The notes under the pieces are model-generated. The model was not told the origin of the DNA. It did not search any database and worked only from the letters and a program-made list of their open reading frames with translations. This document shows, one piece after another, positions 7,695 to 17,102 of a stretch of DNA of 55,407 nucleotides (positions within the stretch are counted from its first letter, which is position 1; each line of letters starts with the position of its first letter). Made by a program: the position numbers and the translations under genes. This DNA comes from Lachnospiraceae bacterium (GTDB lineage: Bacteria > Bacillota > Clostridia > Lachnospirales > Lachnospiraceae). The stretch covers positions 1 through 55,407 of the forward strand of contig JAHZFJ010000028.1 of assembly GCA_019421365.1 (NCBI GenBank), in the 5' to 3' direction.

Positions 7695-8705
7695 ATGAAG
7701 AAGGATATATATATATTAAAGAAACAATTCTTTGAATTGGCAGATCAATATGAGAAGTTAGCTAAAAACTTAGTAGAAGCCTTGAAGATTCTACTGTCAG
7801 AAATTAATGTTGGATATCTGACCATTGATTATCGAATTAAGAGCTTTGATTCATTTCTAAAAAAAATAGAACGAAAGAAATTTGATTCACCATTTGAGCA
7901 GATAGAAGATATTTGTGGGATACGTATTATCTGCTATTATCGTAGTGATATAGAGAAAATTTGCGAGATTATCAGTAAAGAATTCCAAGTACTTGAGAGT
8001 GAAGATAAAGAAGAACTATTAGATGAAAACGAGTTTGGATACCGTTCACACCACTTTATTGTGAAAGTTAAGGATGAGTGGTTATCTACACCTAACTATA
8101 GAGATTTTGGTAAACTTAAGGCAGAAGTACAGATTAGAACCAATCTTATGCATACTTGGGCAGAGATTGAGCACAAGTTAGAGTACAAAAAAGATGACGA
8201 TATTCCAATGAAATTTAAAAGAAAATTCTCGAGAATTAGCGCGATGCTAGAAGAAGCAGACGAGCAGTTCGAAGAATTGCGTGCAGAGATTTCTAAGTAT
8301 AGACAAGAGATGTTATACAATGTAATGGAAGAGAATTTCAATTCAATGGAGAACGACCAGATCAATATGGATACATTACAAGTATTCATGGATTACTTCT
8401 TCCAGGGACAAGAGAAGAATACAAGATTGACGAGTGAGTTAGTATCGGAACTTAAGCAATTACAATTAAGCATCGGTGATTTGAAAGAGTATTACGACAT
8501 TTGTAATCAGTACCTAGAATCAGTTGAATTCGATACAATGCAGCATTTTGATGATAATTATAAATGGTATCAAGTAAGTTCTCTACGTACCATACTTGAA
8601 CTTTGTAGTAAAGAATATTATGAGAAGTTTGGTATTCGTAAAGATATGAAAGAAATCATTAAGAAGTATCGTAATATCATAAAACAGGCAGATAGTGAGA
8701 GTTAA
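7695..8705 (+). CDS. GTP pyrophosphokinase, small alarmone synthetase type
   Basis: 336 aa with a RelA/SpoT synthetase domain (about 40-200) and no HD hydrolase, TGS or ACT domain. It therefore makes (p)ppGpp but is not a full-length Rel. Characteristic stretches are DICGIRIICYY, FGYRSHHF, AEVQIRTNLMHTWAEIEHKLEYK. The C-terminal ~135 residues are helical and charged, longer than in RelQ/RelP (about 210-230 aa), and may be an oligomerisation or sensing part. A GTG at 7662 is open, but ATG 7695 has TTGGAGG six bases upstream and is chosen. It is a single-gene unit. Confidence 0.88.
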   Translation: MKKDIYILKKQFFELADQYEKLAKNLVEALKILLSEINVGYLTIDYRIKSFDSFLKKIERKKFDSPFEQIEDICGIRIICYYRSDIEKICEIISKEFQVLESEDKEELLDENEFGYRSHHFIVKVKDEWLSTPNYRDFGKLKAEVQIRTNLMHTWAEIEHKLEYKKDDDIPMKFKRKFSRISAMLEEADEQFEELRAEISKYRQEMLYNVMEENFNSMENDQINMDTLQVFMDYFFQGQEKNTRLTSELVSELKQLQLSIGDLKEYYDICNQYLESVEFDTMQHFDDNYKWYQVSSLRTILELCSKEYYEKFGIRKDMKEIIKKYRNIIKQADSES

Positions 8706-8807
8706 TTAACGGACGGGGCAACTTTATTAGCAAGGAAAATAGATTCAAAGGAATAGTGAATTACATTTTCTCATACTATAGTAATATCTTTAGTTTGAGA
8801 GGTAAGT

Positions 8808-9995
8808 ATGAATCGGTTATTTAGAGTAAAGCAGGGAATCATATGTGAGCTATTTGTTGTGCTTGTTGCTGCCTCTTTCCTTATATATGACAAAGTTTCA
8901 GAACGTACACTTGCTACCATTGGCCAGACGAGTGAAGTAGGTGTAACGCCAGATACAACAGGGGAAGAGAATGCTGGAACTTCCGAGGAAAGCAACGATC
9001 TAGGCAGTCAGAATACAGATCAGGTAGATTCCAGTAAGGAAGAAGAAAAGAAGGAGTTCATTAAATGGGTTGAGTTTAATGTATCATATGAAGCACTCGA
9101 CCAAGCGTATCAATATGATGTTGAAACCTATGAAAACGGAGTACATGTTAACTGGATTGAACTACTTGCATATCTAGGAGCAATGTATGGTGGAGAATTT
9201 GGGAGCTATAAGAAGAGTGATATGAGTAAGCTTGTGGAACGTCTTCAAAGTAAGGAAGAGACTATGGCTTCTATTACAGCAGACATGAAATACTACTCAT
9301 ATTATCTTGAAGCGTATACGGCTGTTTTAGGTGGTTTAGTAGGTGAATACGAGATTGAACAATTGAAAGAAGATACATCAGAGGAACGAGTTTGGGTTAA
9401 GAAATATGGTTTAAAAGGTTATTTACCTATTGCAAAGAATTTCCCTTATAGTGATTACGATGATTTTGGTGTTTCGAGGTCATACGGCTATAAAAGAAGG
9501 CATCTAGGACATGATATGATGGGGCAGGTTGGAACACCGATTGTTGCAGTAGAGTCAGGTTATGTTGAGGCTATTGGTTGGAATCAATATGGTGGGTGGC
9601 GTTTAGGTATACGTAGTTTTGATGGTAAGAGATATTATTATTACGCCCATCTTAGAAAGAATTTCCCTTATAATAAAACTTTAAAAGAAGGTAGTATCGT
9701 TCAAGCTGGGGATGTAATTGGTTATCTGGGTAGAACGGGGTACAGTGCGACTGAAAATGTAAATAATATTGAGACTTCGCACTTACATATTGGTTTACAG
9801 TTGATCTTTGATGAGTCGCAAAAAGAAGGAAATAATGAAATTTGGGTAGATTGCTATAACCTAATACGCTTTTTATACAGAAATCGTTCAGAAACCGTTA
9901 AGGATACAGAGAGCAAGGAATGGAATCGAATCTATAATATTAAAGATCCAGCTGTAGAAGAATATAAAAAGATGCAAGGTAAGGTAGCGGACTGA
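8808..9995 (+). CDS. Membrane-anchored M23 family metallopeptidase
   Basis: 395 aa with an N-terminal signal anchor (about 10-26). A low-complexity acidic linker (about 40-80) and a globular part of unknown role follow, then an M23 lysostaphin-like peptidase domain (about 220-360). The zinc site is visible as H-x3-D (RHLGHDMMG) and HLHIG, with YYYAHL between. The family cuts peptide crosslinks of peptidoglycan; LytM-like members also act in division and sporulation. The ribosome site GAGAGG precedes the ATG. It heads a run of close genes (48 and 23 bases) with the phosphatase and maf. Confidence 0.88.
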   Translation: MNRLFRVKQGIICELFVVLVAASFLIYDKVSERTLATIGQTSEVGVTPDTTGEENAGTSEESNDLGSQNTDQVDSSKEEEKKEFIKWVEFNVSYEALDQAYQYDVETYENGVHVNWIELLAYLGAMYGGEFGSYKKSDMSKLVERLQSKEETMASITADMKYYSYYLEAYTAVLGGLVGEYEIEQLKEDTSEERVWVKKYGLKGYLPIAKNFPYSDYDDFGVSRSYGYKRRHLGHDMMGQVGTPIVAVESGYVEAIGWNQYGGWRLGIRSFDGKRYYYYAHLRKNFPYNKTLKEGSIVQAGDVIGYLGRTGYSATENVNNIETSHLHIGLQLIFDESQKEGNNEIWVDCYNLIRFLYRNRSETVKDTESKEWNRIYNIKDPAVEEYKKMQGKVAD

Positions 9996-10042
9996 CAGAT
10001 TCATATTGAGATAAACTGCACTGACATAAGCAGGAGGATACA

Positions 10043-10669
10043 ATGAACATATATCTTATAAGACACGCAAGACAAAACAGTAAGTTATGTAATGTAAATG
10101 TTGAATTATCAGAAGTAGGACGTAAGCAAGCCGATTTATTAGGAAAGCGGCTTGCAAATTATCATATAGACGCTTTATATTCAAGTCATTACTATCGTGC
10201 AAAAGAGACAGCAGAGATTGCAAATACACATCTTCATGTGAATCACATGGTCCGTGAGGAGTTACGAGAAATTGAATTTGGTGAACTAGAAGGAAACACA
10301 GACTCCTATAACCAGGATCGATATGGGGATTTCTTGAAAGAAAGATCTGCCATGACAAGTGATTTGGCTTTTCCATCAGGCGAATGTGGATTAGATGTAT
10401 GGGATCGTGCTCAAAATGTATTAAATGAGATAATATGCACAGACTATAAGAATGTGGCAATCGTAACACATGGTGGTACAATTCGTTCATTAGTAACAGG
10501 GGTATTAGGGATGGACCAAGCATACAAGTTACAGTTTGGTCTTAGCCTAGAGAATACAAGTATTACACAATTGGTCTATCATAGAGAAAGAAATCGGTTT
10601 TATCTAGAACGATTTAATGATTATGCACATCTTGAGCATGAGCCAGAATTGTTGCGTAGAAATTGGTAG
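10043..10669 (+). CDS. Histidine phosphatase superfamily protein
   Basis: 208 aa of the phosphoglycerate-mutase-like fold. The catalytic loop is IRHARQN near residue 7, where the common RHG reads RHA. The second His is in VTHGGTIRSL, and YSSHYYRAKETAEI is typical. Such proteins dephosphorylate small phosphorylated metabolites; the substrate is unknown. Strong AGGAGGA ribosome site. It sits between the M23 peptidase gene and maf, probably in one transcript ending at 11362. Confidence 0.88.
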   Translation: MNIYLIRHARQNSKLCNVNVELSEVGRKQADLLGKRLANYHIDALYSSHYYRAKETAEIANTHLHVNHMVREELREIEFGELEGNTDSYNQDRYGDFLKERSAMTSDLAFPSGECGLDVWDRAQNVLNEIICTDYKNVAIVTHGGTIRSLVTGVLGMDQAYKLQFGLSLENTSITQLVYHRERNRFYLERFNDYAHLEHEPELLRRNW

Positions 10670-10698
10670 AATAAAAGTAATGTAAACGGAGGATGAAT

Positions 10699-11295
10699 AT
10701 GTACAATATAATTTTAGCATCAGGATCACCAAGAAGGAAAGAAATCTTGGAACAAGTAGGAATTCCATTCACAGTTCAAGTTAGTAACAAAGAAGAAGTT
10801 ATTACGGAAAATGAACCTGTGAATATAGTTAAGGGCTTAGCATCTATGAAGGCTAATGATATTGCAGAGAAAGCAAAGATTAATGATGTGATTATTGGTT
10901 GTGATACGATTGTAGCTTACAATAATCAAATTATGGGCAAACCAAAGAATGAAGAAGACGCTAAGCGTATGTTACAGTTGTTACAAAATGATGTTCATGA
11001 AGTATATACAGGTGTCTCTGTAATTATCAAGATGGAAGCAGAAGATGGTTCTGAATGTGACAAGGAAATCAACTTTGCTGTTGAGACGAAAGTTTATGTG
11101 AATGCCATGAGTGAAGCACAGATTGAATCGTATGTTGCAACAAAGGAACCAATGGATAAAGCAGGAGCTTATGCTGTTCAAGGTAAGTTTGCAGTGCACA
11201 TTAAGAAGTTAGATGGTGATTATTATAACGTAGTAGGGCTCCCAATATCAAAACTATATGATGTCTTATTAGAAGAAGGAGTACTTGCTAATTAG
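10699..11295 (+). CDS. maf: Maf-like nucleoside triphosphate pyrophosphatase
   Basis: 198 aa. The N-terminal signature ILASGSPRRKEIL binds the triphosphate. Further family marks are IIGCDTIVAY (catalytic Asp), KPKNEEDAKRML, VYTGVSV and the DKAGAYAVQG segment. Maf proteins hydrolyse dTTP/UTP or modified pyrimidine nucleotides. ATG 10693 touches the ribosome site (ACGGAGG); ATG 10699 gives a six-base spacing and is chosen. Last gene of the M23-phosphatase-maf run. Confidence 0.95.
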   Translation: MYNIILASGSPRRKEILEQVGIPFTVQVSNKEEVITENEPVNIVKGLASMKANDIAEKAKINDVIIGCDTIVAYNNQIMGKPKNEEDAKRMLQLLQNDVHEVYTGVSVIIKMEAEDGSECDKEINFAVETKVYVNAMSEAQIESYVATKEPMDKAGAYAVQGKFAVHIKKLDGDYYNVVGLPISKLYDVLLEEGVLAN

Positions 11296-11327
11296 TTGTT
11301 GAATAATTTAAATGATAATGAAGATCG

Positions 11328-11362
11328 TCCCTCAAAGGTATACTACTTTTGAGGGATTTTTA
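11328..11362 (+). terminator. Rho-independent terminator after maf
   Basis: TCCCTCAAA (11328-11336) pairs with TTTGAGGGA (11348-11356), followed by TTTTT. Confidence 0.9.
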
Positions 11363-11427
11363 ATAATTCGGTAAGTTACTGTAACTTTACATTTGAAGGT
11401 TTCGAGGAGTGGATAACTGTATTAGGT

Positions 11428-11456
11428 TTGACCATATATATATAATATGCTACAAT
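11428..11456 (+). promoter_or_regulatory. Promoter of the second two-component system
   Basis: TTGACC (11428-11433), a 17-bp spacer and TACAAT (11451-11456), about 40 bases before the response regulator start. Confidence 0.65.
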
Positions 11457-11497
11457 TTTGGCAAAACATTTGGTGAATATAGGAGGATACGAGGGGG

Positions 11498-12166
11498 ATG
11501 GCACGAATATTGTTTTTAGAAGATGAACCAACCATTAGGGAAGTAACAACAGAGTATTTTAAGATGGCTGGATACGAAGTTGTTGTTGTGAGTGATGGGA
11601 AAGAGGCTATAGATGCGGTTAACAAGGAGGCGTTTCATGTAGCGGTCTTGGATATTATGGTTCCGACAATTAATGGTATGGAGGTATTAGCATATATACG
11701 CAAAAGGCATCCGAGTATGGCTGTCATTATGTTGACTGCACTTGATGACGAACAAACACAGGTAAAAGCATTCAACCTCTATGCGGATGATTATATAATA
11801 AAACCGTTTTCACCAATTCTATTAATTAAAAGGATTGAAACCGTTCTACATCGTATTGGTCAAGCTAGTAACAAATCCACAAGGAATAATGAATTATTAA
11901 TTGATGAGGCTGCGTATCAAGCATTCTATAAGAATGAATCTTTATATCTAACGGTAAGCGAGTTCCTATTACTTAAGGCACTGGCAGATGAACCGAATCG
12001 AGTTTTCAATCGAGAACAGTTAATTGAACGAATTTTTCATGAAGACGCCTTTGTAAATGACCGTATTATCGATGCTCACGTAAAGAATCTCAGGAAAAAG
12101 CTTCCCAGAAATTATATCAAAACTATTATTGGAGTAGGGTATCAGTTTGATAAGGGGGAGAAATAG
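11498..12166 (+). CDS. OmpR/PhoB-type response regulator
   Basis: 222 aa. The receiver has acidic E8-D9-E10, phospho-acceptor D52 (AVLDIMV) and K102 (YIIKPF). The winged-helix output domain spans about 128-220, with LTVSEFLLLKAL and DAHVKNLRKKL. AGGAGG lies 11 bases before the ATG. Its stop codon abuts the start of the kinase gene (no gap). A DNA target is suggested by the 11-bp-period repeat in front of the ABC exporter genes (13755-13774). Confidence 0.94.
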   Translation: MARILFLEDEPTIREVTTEYFKMAGYEVVVVSDGKEAIDAVNKEAFHVAVLDIMVPTINGMEVLAYIRKRHPSMAVIMLTALDDEQTQVKAFNLYADDYIIKPFSPILLIKRIETVLHRIGQASNKSTRNNELLIDEAAYQAFYKNESLYLTVSEFLLLKALADEPNRVFNREQLIERIFHEDAFVNDRIIDAHVKNLRKKLPRNYIKTIIGVGYQFDKGEK

Positions 12167-13738
12167 TTGAATCTTTCAAAAAGGACTTTCATATATAGTA
12201 TCACTCTTGTTACACTGTTGATTTCACTAATTATAGGATATTTTATATTCATGCTACCTTCTCTTTATGTAGATCATATGAAGAAGAATTATTTTGATGA
12301 GATTGTTAGTGTACAGGAGCATTTTATTAAGGAGCAGAATTATGATTCTATTAATATAAGTAATCCTACTGGGACATTTTCCTTTGTTATACCAGAAGAA
12401 GGAGATTCAATCTTATTATATAATACATATCTATCTATGGAAGTAGTAATAAATGATAGCAGATTACTTGACCTGTTTCATGATATACGGGGGAAGTTAT
12501 TAACTGTAGAAGATTTTGATCTAGATGAGATAGAGAAGCAGAAGTTTGATTTCGACTTTGATTACATAATACAGTTAATAAAGAAGGCTTGTATGGAGAA
12601 CAAAGAGTTACCAATTCATATTGAAGGATTGAAAATAATCGATACCAATGAGTTTACCCAAGTCTCTGACAAATACACTTTAGTAGGTGAGGATTTAGTG
12701 GTGTGCCAGTGGGATGGTACAGATGGCTCTAATTACTACACTTCCTATGTGGCATGCAGTATTAAGAACGGAAAGATATTAATTACTTTACTCCCAGTAA
12801 TGACACCAAGAATGGGTGAGATTCGGACTGTGGTACTGCAGAGTTTGCCTATGATTATTGTGGTTACTATATTAATTATTCTATTATCCACACAGGGATT
12901 TGCAAGAAAAATTATTAATCCAATACAGAAACTCGCTTATCATGCGGAGTATGTTAAGAAGACAGGTAATCTAGAAAAAGAGAAAGAAATTGCAGCAGGA
13001 GAAGATGAGATTGCAATTCTTAGTCAAAGTCTGAATTCATTATATGAGCAGTTAGACCAAAATTATCAAGCGTTAGAGAAATCCAACATCTTATTACAGG
13101 AGCAGAATAAGAGACAAGAAGTCTTCTTGCGCGCATCTTCTCATCAGTTAAAGACGCCGATTGCAGCGGCATTGCTACTTGCTGATGGAATGATTCAAAA
13201 GATTGGGAAGTATAGTGATAGTGAGACTTATTTGCCAAAGCTAAAAGACCAGCTGAAATCTATGCAGAGGATGGTGGAAGATATATTATACTTAGGTCAC
13301 TGTGAAGGTAACATGAAGGTGGAACCTGTTAAAGTAGAAGAGATTCTTGTAGCCTGTCAAGCTAACTATATGATTCAATTGGAGGAAAAGAATCTAATTA
13401 TTGAACAGAAGATTATTCCAGTCTGTGTGATGGCTGATGGGGAGATGATCTATAAGATTATTGATAATCTCATATCTAATGCTGTCAAATACGCAGACAG
13501 TGACACTAAGATAAGTATAACTTTAGATAAGAATCGGTTACATATTCACAACAGGAATGAAGGAATTCCACTTGAATTACTTCCTCATATATTCGAGCCT
13601 TTTGTGTCAAGTGAAACAAAGGAAAAAGGTCATGGACTTGGACTTTATGTTGTTTACTATTATTGTAAGCTACTTGGGTACCGTGTGAATATTAGTAATG
13701 TGGTTGACGGGGTAGAGGTTACACTTGAATTCATGTAA
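12167..13738 (+). CDS. Sensor histidine kinase with HQLKTP H-box
   Basis: 523 aa: membrane segment 1 (about 10-32), a long extracytoplasmic part (about 35-222) and membrane segment 2 (about 224-243). HAMP, a dimerisation domain with phospho-acceptor H326 and the ATPase domain (NLISNAVKYA, GHGLGLYVV) follow. The H-box reads SSHQLKTP rather than the usual HELKTP, as in kinases that partner ABC transporters. The start is TTG with GGGGGAG upstream, coupled directly to the regulator. The ABC genes begin 95 bases after the stop. Confidence 0.93.
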   Translation: MNLSKRTFIYSITLVTLLISLIIGYFIFMLPSLYVDHMKKNYFDEIVSVQEHFIKEQNYDSINISNPTGTFSFVIPEEGDSILLYNTYLSMEVVINDSRLLDLFHDIRGKLLTVEDFDLDEIEKQKFDFDFDYIIQLIKKACMENKELPIHIEGLKIIDTNEFTQVSDKYTLVGEDLVVCQWDGTDGSNYYTSYVACSIKNGKILITLLPVMTPRMGEIRTVVLQSLPMIIVVTILIILLSTQGFARKIINPIQKLAYHAEYVKKTGNLEKEKEIAAGEDEIAILSQSLNSLYEQLDQNYQALEKSNILLQEQNKRQEVFLRASSHQLKTPIAAALLLADGMIQKIGKYSDSETYLPKLKDQLKSMQRMVEDILYLGHCEGNMKVEPVKVEEILVACQANYMIQLEEKNLIIEQKIIPVCVMADGEMIYKIIDNLISNAVKYADSDTKISITLDKNRLHIHNRNEGIPLELLPHIFEPFVSSETKEKGHGLGLYVVYYYCKLLGYRVNISNVVDGVEVTLEFM

Positions 13739-13754
13739 CATTGATGTATTATCT

Positions 13755-13807
13755 ACATAGCATTTACATAGCATCTTCATATGAAATTCATATGGAGGTG
13801 CTATAAT
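13755..13807 (+). promoter_or_regulatory. Regulator box and promoter of the ABC exporter
   Basis: ACATAGCAT occurs at 13755-13763 and 13766-13774, an 11-bp period expected for an OmpR-type dimer. It runs into a 14-bp imperfect dyad (13771-13784 with 13788-13801, centre AAT; core CATATGA/TCATATG) that ends exactly at a consensus -10 TATAAT (13802-13807). The -35 position has no good hexamer, consistent with an activator-dependent promoter. Confidence 0.6.
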
Positions 13808-13833
13808 ATATAGTATAGATTGGGAAGGAGTAT

Positions 13834-14712
13834 GTGATTAATATGGTGACGATCGATAATTTACGAGTTGCATATGGTGAAAAAGTAGCGTTATCAATAA
13901 CGGAATCGCTTACATTCGAAGAGGGAGATCGAATAGGAATTATCGGCTCTAATGGAGCCGGAAAGACAACACTCGTTAAATCTATATTAGGGGTTGCTCC
14001 GTACAAGGGAAGCATTACAACGAATCTTAGACAAGAAGAGATGGCAGTCCATCTTCAAGAGAATAATTATGTAGATAATATGCCCATTCGATATATTATG
14101 GAAGGTGTATTGAATACAAGCATTAAGAAAGATAAGAAGTTACAAGAATTGATTCAATTCTTCGATATGGAAGGCTGTTTGAATAAGAAGTTTAATACAC
14201 TGTCTGGTGGACAAAAACAGAGAATGACTATTATATTAGTATTACTTCAAGATGCTAAATTGACATTCTTTGATGAAGTTACCTCAGGGCTTGATTTTGA
14301 GACAAGACAGCAATTGATTCATAAGTTACAAGAGTGGTATCAGGATAAGGAAGCAACGATCTGCATGGTGTCGCATTATTATGAGGAGCTAGATCATTTT
14401 GTTAATAAGATACTAATATTAGATGAAGGTAAAGTAATTGATTATGGGACCAAAGAAGAGTTGTTCCGTAAATATTGCCAACATGCAATCATCATTCTTG
14501 ATAATACACCCGGTAATCAAGAAATTACAAAATGGTATGATAAGATTGCAGCACCAGAACATCTAATTGCACTTGTATGTCAGAATGAGAAGGCTGAGAT
14601 TGCTATAATGCAAAATCTTATTGAACATGATATTAACTTCAAGAGAAGTAATCGTGACATCGAGATCATGTCCATTAATGCATTGCAGGGAGGTGTAAAC
14701 CATGCCTACTAA
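13834..14712 (+). CDS. ABC transporter ATP-binding protein (ABC-2 exporter type)
   Basis: 292 aa. Walker A GSNGAGKTT (about 42-50), signature LSGGQKQRM, Walker B TFFDEVTSGLD and switch His in MVSHYYEE are all present. The ~75-residue C-terminal extension after the nucleotide-binding domain is typical of drug or bacteriocin exporters. GTG 13834 is only three bases from AAGGAG; ATG 13843 is also possible. It overlaps the permease gene by 11 bases. Its place behind the two-component system suggests inducible export of, or defence against, an envelope-active compound; this is inferred. Confidence 0.9.
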   Translation: MINMVTIDNLRVAYGEKVALSITESLTFEEGDRIGIIGSNGAGKTTLVKSILGVAPYKGSITTNLRQEEMAVHLQENNYVDNMPIRYIMEGVLNTSIKKDKKLQELIQFFDMEGCLNKKFNTLSGGQKQRMTIILVLLQDAKLTFFDEVTSGLDFETRQQLIHKLQEWYQDKEATICMVSHYYEELDHFVNKILILDEGKVIDYGTKEELFRKYCQHAIIILDNTPGNQEITKWYDKIAAPEHLIALVCQNEKAEIAIMQNLIEHDINFKRSNRDIEIMSINALQGGVNHAY

Positions 14713-15469
14713 GAGATGGAATCAGAAGTTATTTATATATGAATTACGCAATGCTTTGGGAAATATATTTATTCTTGTATTCGGTATCTTTTTTCCTATC
14801 ATTATGTCAATTCTTACCGTGAAGGTTTTCTTAAAAGGAGTGCCTGAGAGTATGATGGCAGAAACTACAACAGGTGTTTTTATTACGATGAGTCTAATTA
14901 TTCCAATGGCTACCGTGTTAATTGGATATGCGGCGACCTATTCACAAGAATTAGAGAGAAATATACCATTTCGAATGAAGATGTTTGGATATAGCGACAA
15001 GACATTACTTCTAGTGAAGATGGTTTGCTACTTGGTAGTCATGACTATTTCGTTAATACTGTTCACTGTAGTGGATTATACCGTTCTTGAGATACCGGTA
15101 CCATCATTGAAATCAGCATTAATTTTGATTATTAGTCTGTATTTGCTTGTGTGTATTTTGTTTCTATTAGCCCATGGAATTGCATTATATTTTAAGAAGT
15201 TTGGTCCTACTTATGCAATTACGATGGCGTTTTATTTTGGAATAATGATGCTTTGTGGTATGTTTGGAGTGATGCCAAGTCAATTACCAAAAGGACTTCG
15301 TTTTATTGCCTATCTTTTCCCTATGAGTTACATGAGCGAAGATTTTGCTGGATTTTGGCAGGGTGGTAGTTATAATTTTGTACCGTTTATTCAATCCATG
15401 ATTTTCTTAGCGGCGGTATCGGGTCTTGTATTGTTTGTTGCATTAAGGAAGAATAGACGGAGTAGTTAG
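14702..15469 (+). CDS. ABC-2 type permease
   Basis: 255 aa with about six membrane segments (around 20-40, 60-80, 105-125, 130-155, 170-195, 225-245). No cytoplasmic ATPase or solute-binding domain is present. It overlaps the ATPase gene by 11 bases, so the two are translationally coupled and form one exporter. The ribosome site GGGAGG lies in the end of the preceding gene. A solo end of the dispersed repeat begins four bases after its stop. Confidence 0.88.
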   Translation: MPTKRWNQKLFIYELRNALGNIFILVFGIFFPIIMSILTVKVFLKGVPESMMAETTTGVFITMSLIIPMATVLIGYAATYSQELERNIPFRMKMFGYSDKTLLLVKMVCYLVVMTISLILFTVVDYTVLEIPVPSLKSALILIISLYLLVCILFLLAHGIALYFKKFGPTYAITMAFYFGIMMLCGMFGVMPSQLPKGLRFIAYLFPMSYMSEDFAGFWQGGSYNFVPFIQSMIFLAAVSGLVLFVALRKNRRSS

Positions 15470-15472
15470 TAA

Positions 15473-15491
15473 CTCAAACTTCGCACTTGAA
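15473..15491 (+). repeat. Solo end of a dispersed inverted-repeat element
   Basis: CTCAAACTTCGCACTTGAA is identical to the left end of the repeat at 17614. No right end follows; the shared terminator begins 10 bases later. It may be a remnant or a minimal unit. Confidence 0.6.
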
Positions 15492-15500
15492 TAAGACAAT

Positions 15501-15548
15501 CTATATAAAGAAAAGGAGCTTTGTAGTAAGCTCCTTTTCTTTATATAG
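15501..15548. terminator. Bidirectional terminator between the ABC permease and argG
   Basis: A perfect 20-bp inverted repeat, 15501-15520 with 15529-15548, loop of eight bases. The inner stem AAAAGGAGCT/AGCTCCTTTT carries A- and T-rich flanks on both sides. Confidence 0.92.
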
Positions 15549-15565
15549 TATTTAGCAAAAATGAA

Positions 15566-16789
15566 TTACTTATTTTTTTCAGTTTCTGCCATCATCATAG
15601 CACGAACTTTTAATGAAAGACCGAATAGGTTGATGAAGCCTTCTGCGTCATGGTGGTCATATAAGTCGCCTGTTGTAAATGATGCGATACTTTCATTGTA
15701 TAGTGAATATGGAGAAGTAGTTCCCATCTTGATTATGTTACCTTTGTAAAGTTTGAATTTAACTTCACCAGTTACATATTGTTGTGTTGATTCGATGAAA
15801 GCTTGAACTGCTTCACGAAGAGGTGTGAACCATTTTCCTTCGTATACGATATCAGCGAACTTGTTACCCATGTCTTTCTTAGCAGTGTAAGTATCACGGT
15901 CAAGAATTAATTCTTCTAATTGTTGATGAGCTTCCATAAGGATTGTTCCACCTGGAGTTTCATATACACCACGAGATTTCATACCAACAACACGGTTTTC
16001 AACGATATCGATGATACCAATACCATGTTTCCCACCAAGTTCATTTAATTTAGTAAGGATTTCGGAAACTTTTAATTTTTCTCCGTTAAGTGAAGTTGGA
16101 ACACCCTTTTCGAATGTCATACTAACGATTTCACCTTCATTAGGAGCTTTCTCTGGAGAGACACCAAGAACTAATAAGTGATCGTAGTTAGGAGCTTGTG
16201 CTGGGTCTTCAAGTTCAAGACCTTCGTGGCTAATGTGCCATAAGTTTCTATCACGGCTGTAGCTGTTGCTTGCTGAGAATGGTAAGTCAATACCATGAGC
16301 CTTACAGTATGCGATTTCATCTTCACGAGATTGCATATTCCAAGTATCTGTACATCTCCAAGGAGCAATAATTTTTAAGTCTGGAGCAAGTGCTTTGATT
16401 CCTAGTTCAAAACGTACTTGGTCATTTCCTTTACCAGTCGCGCCATGACAGATTGCGGACGCGCCTTCTTTTCTAGCAATTTCAACTAATCTCTTTGCGA
16501 TAACTGGACGAGCCATTGAAGTGCCAAGTAAATATTTGTTCTCATAGATAGCATTTGCTTTTACACAAGGTATCATATAGTCATCACAGAATTCATCGAT
16601 CACATCTTCTATGTACAATTTAACAGCTCCAGATGCTTTTGCTCTTTCTTCTAATCCGTCAAGTTCATTGCCCTGACCAACATCGATACAACAACAAACA
16701 ACATCATAATCGTAATTTTCTTGTAACCATGGGATGATTGCTGTAGTATCTAGACCACCTGAGTAAGCTAATATAACTTTTTCTTTCAT
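15566..16789 (-). CDS. argG: Argininosuccinate synthase
   Basis: 407 aa, full length. It condenses citrulline and aspartate with ATP to argininosuccinate, the penultimate step of arginine synthesis. The N-terminal PP-loop AYSGGLDTT binds ATP; GATGKGNDQVRFE and SNSYSRDRNLWHISHEG are family signatures. The ribosome site is AGGAGG before ATG. argH is not beside it. It is divergent from the GNAT-argJBD genes, so the arginine genes share one 380-base control region. Confidence 0.97.
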   Translation of the reverse strand: MKEKVILAYSGGLDTTAIIPWLQENYDYDVVCCCIDVGQGNELDGLEERAKASGAVKLYIEDVIDEFCDDYMIPCVKANAIYENKYLLGTSMARPVIAKRLVEIARKEGASAICHGATGKGNDQVRFELGIKALAPDLKIIAPWRCTDTWNMQSREDEIAYCKAHGIDLPFSASNSYSRDRNLWHISHEGLELEDPAQAPNYDHLLVLGVSPEKAPNEGEIVSMTFEKGVPTSLNGEKLKVSEILTKLNELGGKHGIGIIDIVENRVVGMKSRGVYETPGGTILMEAHQQLEELILDRDTYTAKKDMGNKFADIVYEGKWFTPLREAVQAFIESTQQYVTGEVKFKLYKGNIIKMGTTSPYSLYNESIASFTTGDLYDHHDAEGFINLFGLSLKVRAMMMAETEKNK

Positions 16790-16874
16790 TAATATACCTC
16801 CTAAATATGTGCGGAATTATGTATGCGCGTCTTTATTTTTATTAAAATACTTCTCTTATAACGTAGCTATTCAT

Positions 16875-16890
16875 AAACTCTTAAGAGTTT
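16875..16890. promoter_or_regulatory. 16-bp perfect palindrome in the argG/GNAT divergent region
   Basis: AAACTCTTAAGAGTTT reads the same on both strands and lies about 85 bases upstream of argG. It may be an operator. It does not match the usual arginine-repressor box. Apart from this and the site at 17103, the 380-base region is plain AT-rich DNA. Confidence 0.35.
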
Positions 16891-17102
16891 TGTAGAAACA
16901 GATGCGTTCTTGAATATATTATAAATATACAACACTTATTAATTTTATGCAAGTGAAAAATATAAAAATATTTTAGAAATATTAAGTTGAATGAAGATTT
17001 ATAAAGAGGAATTATCTTTGAAAACATAGTATATTCAATATAAATGACTGTTTCGGAGTAATATAGTAACTAAGTTAGCAAAGGAAAAATACGAAATAGA
17101 TG

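Noticed and set aside
10056..10523. A 155-codon minus-strand frame rich in His and Leu
   Set aside because: Antisense of the histidine phosphatase gene; composition explained by the forward codons.
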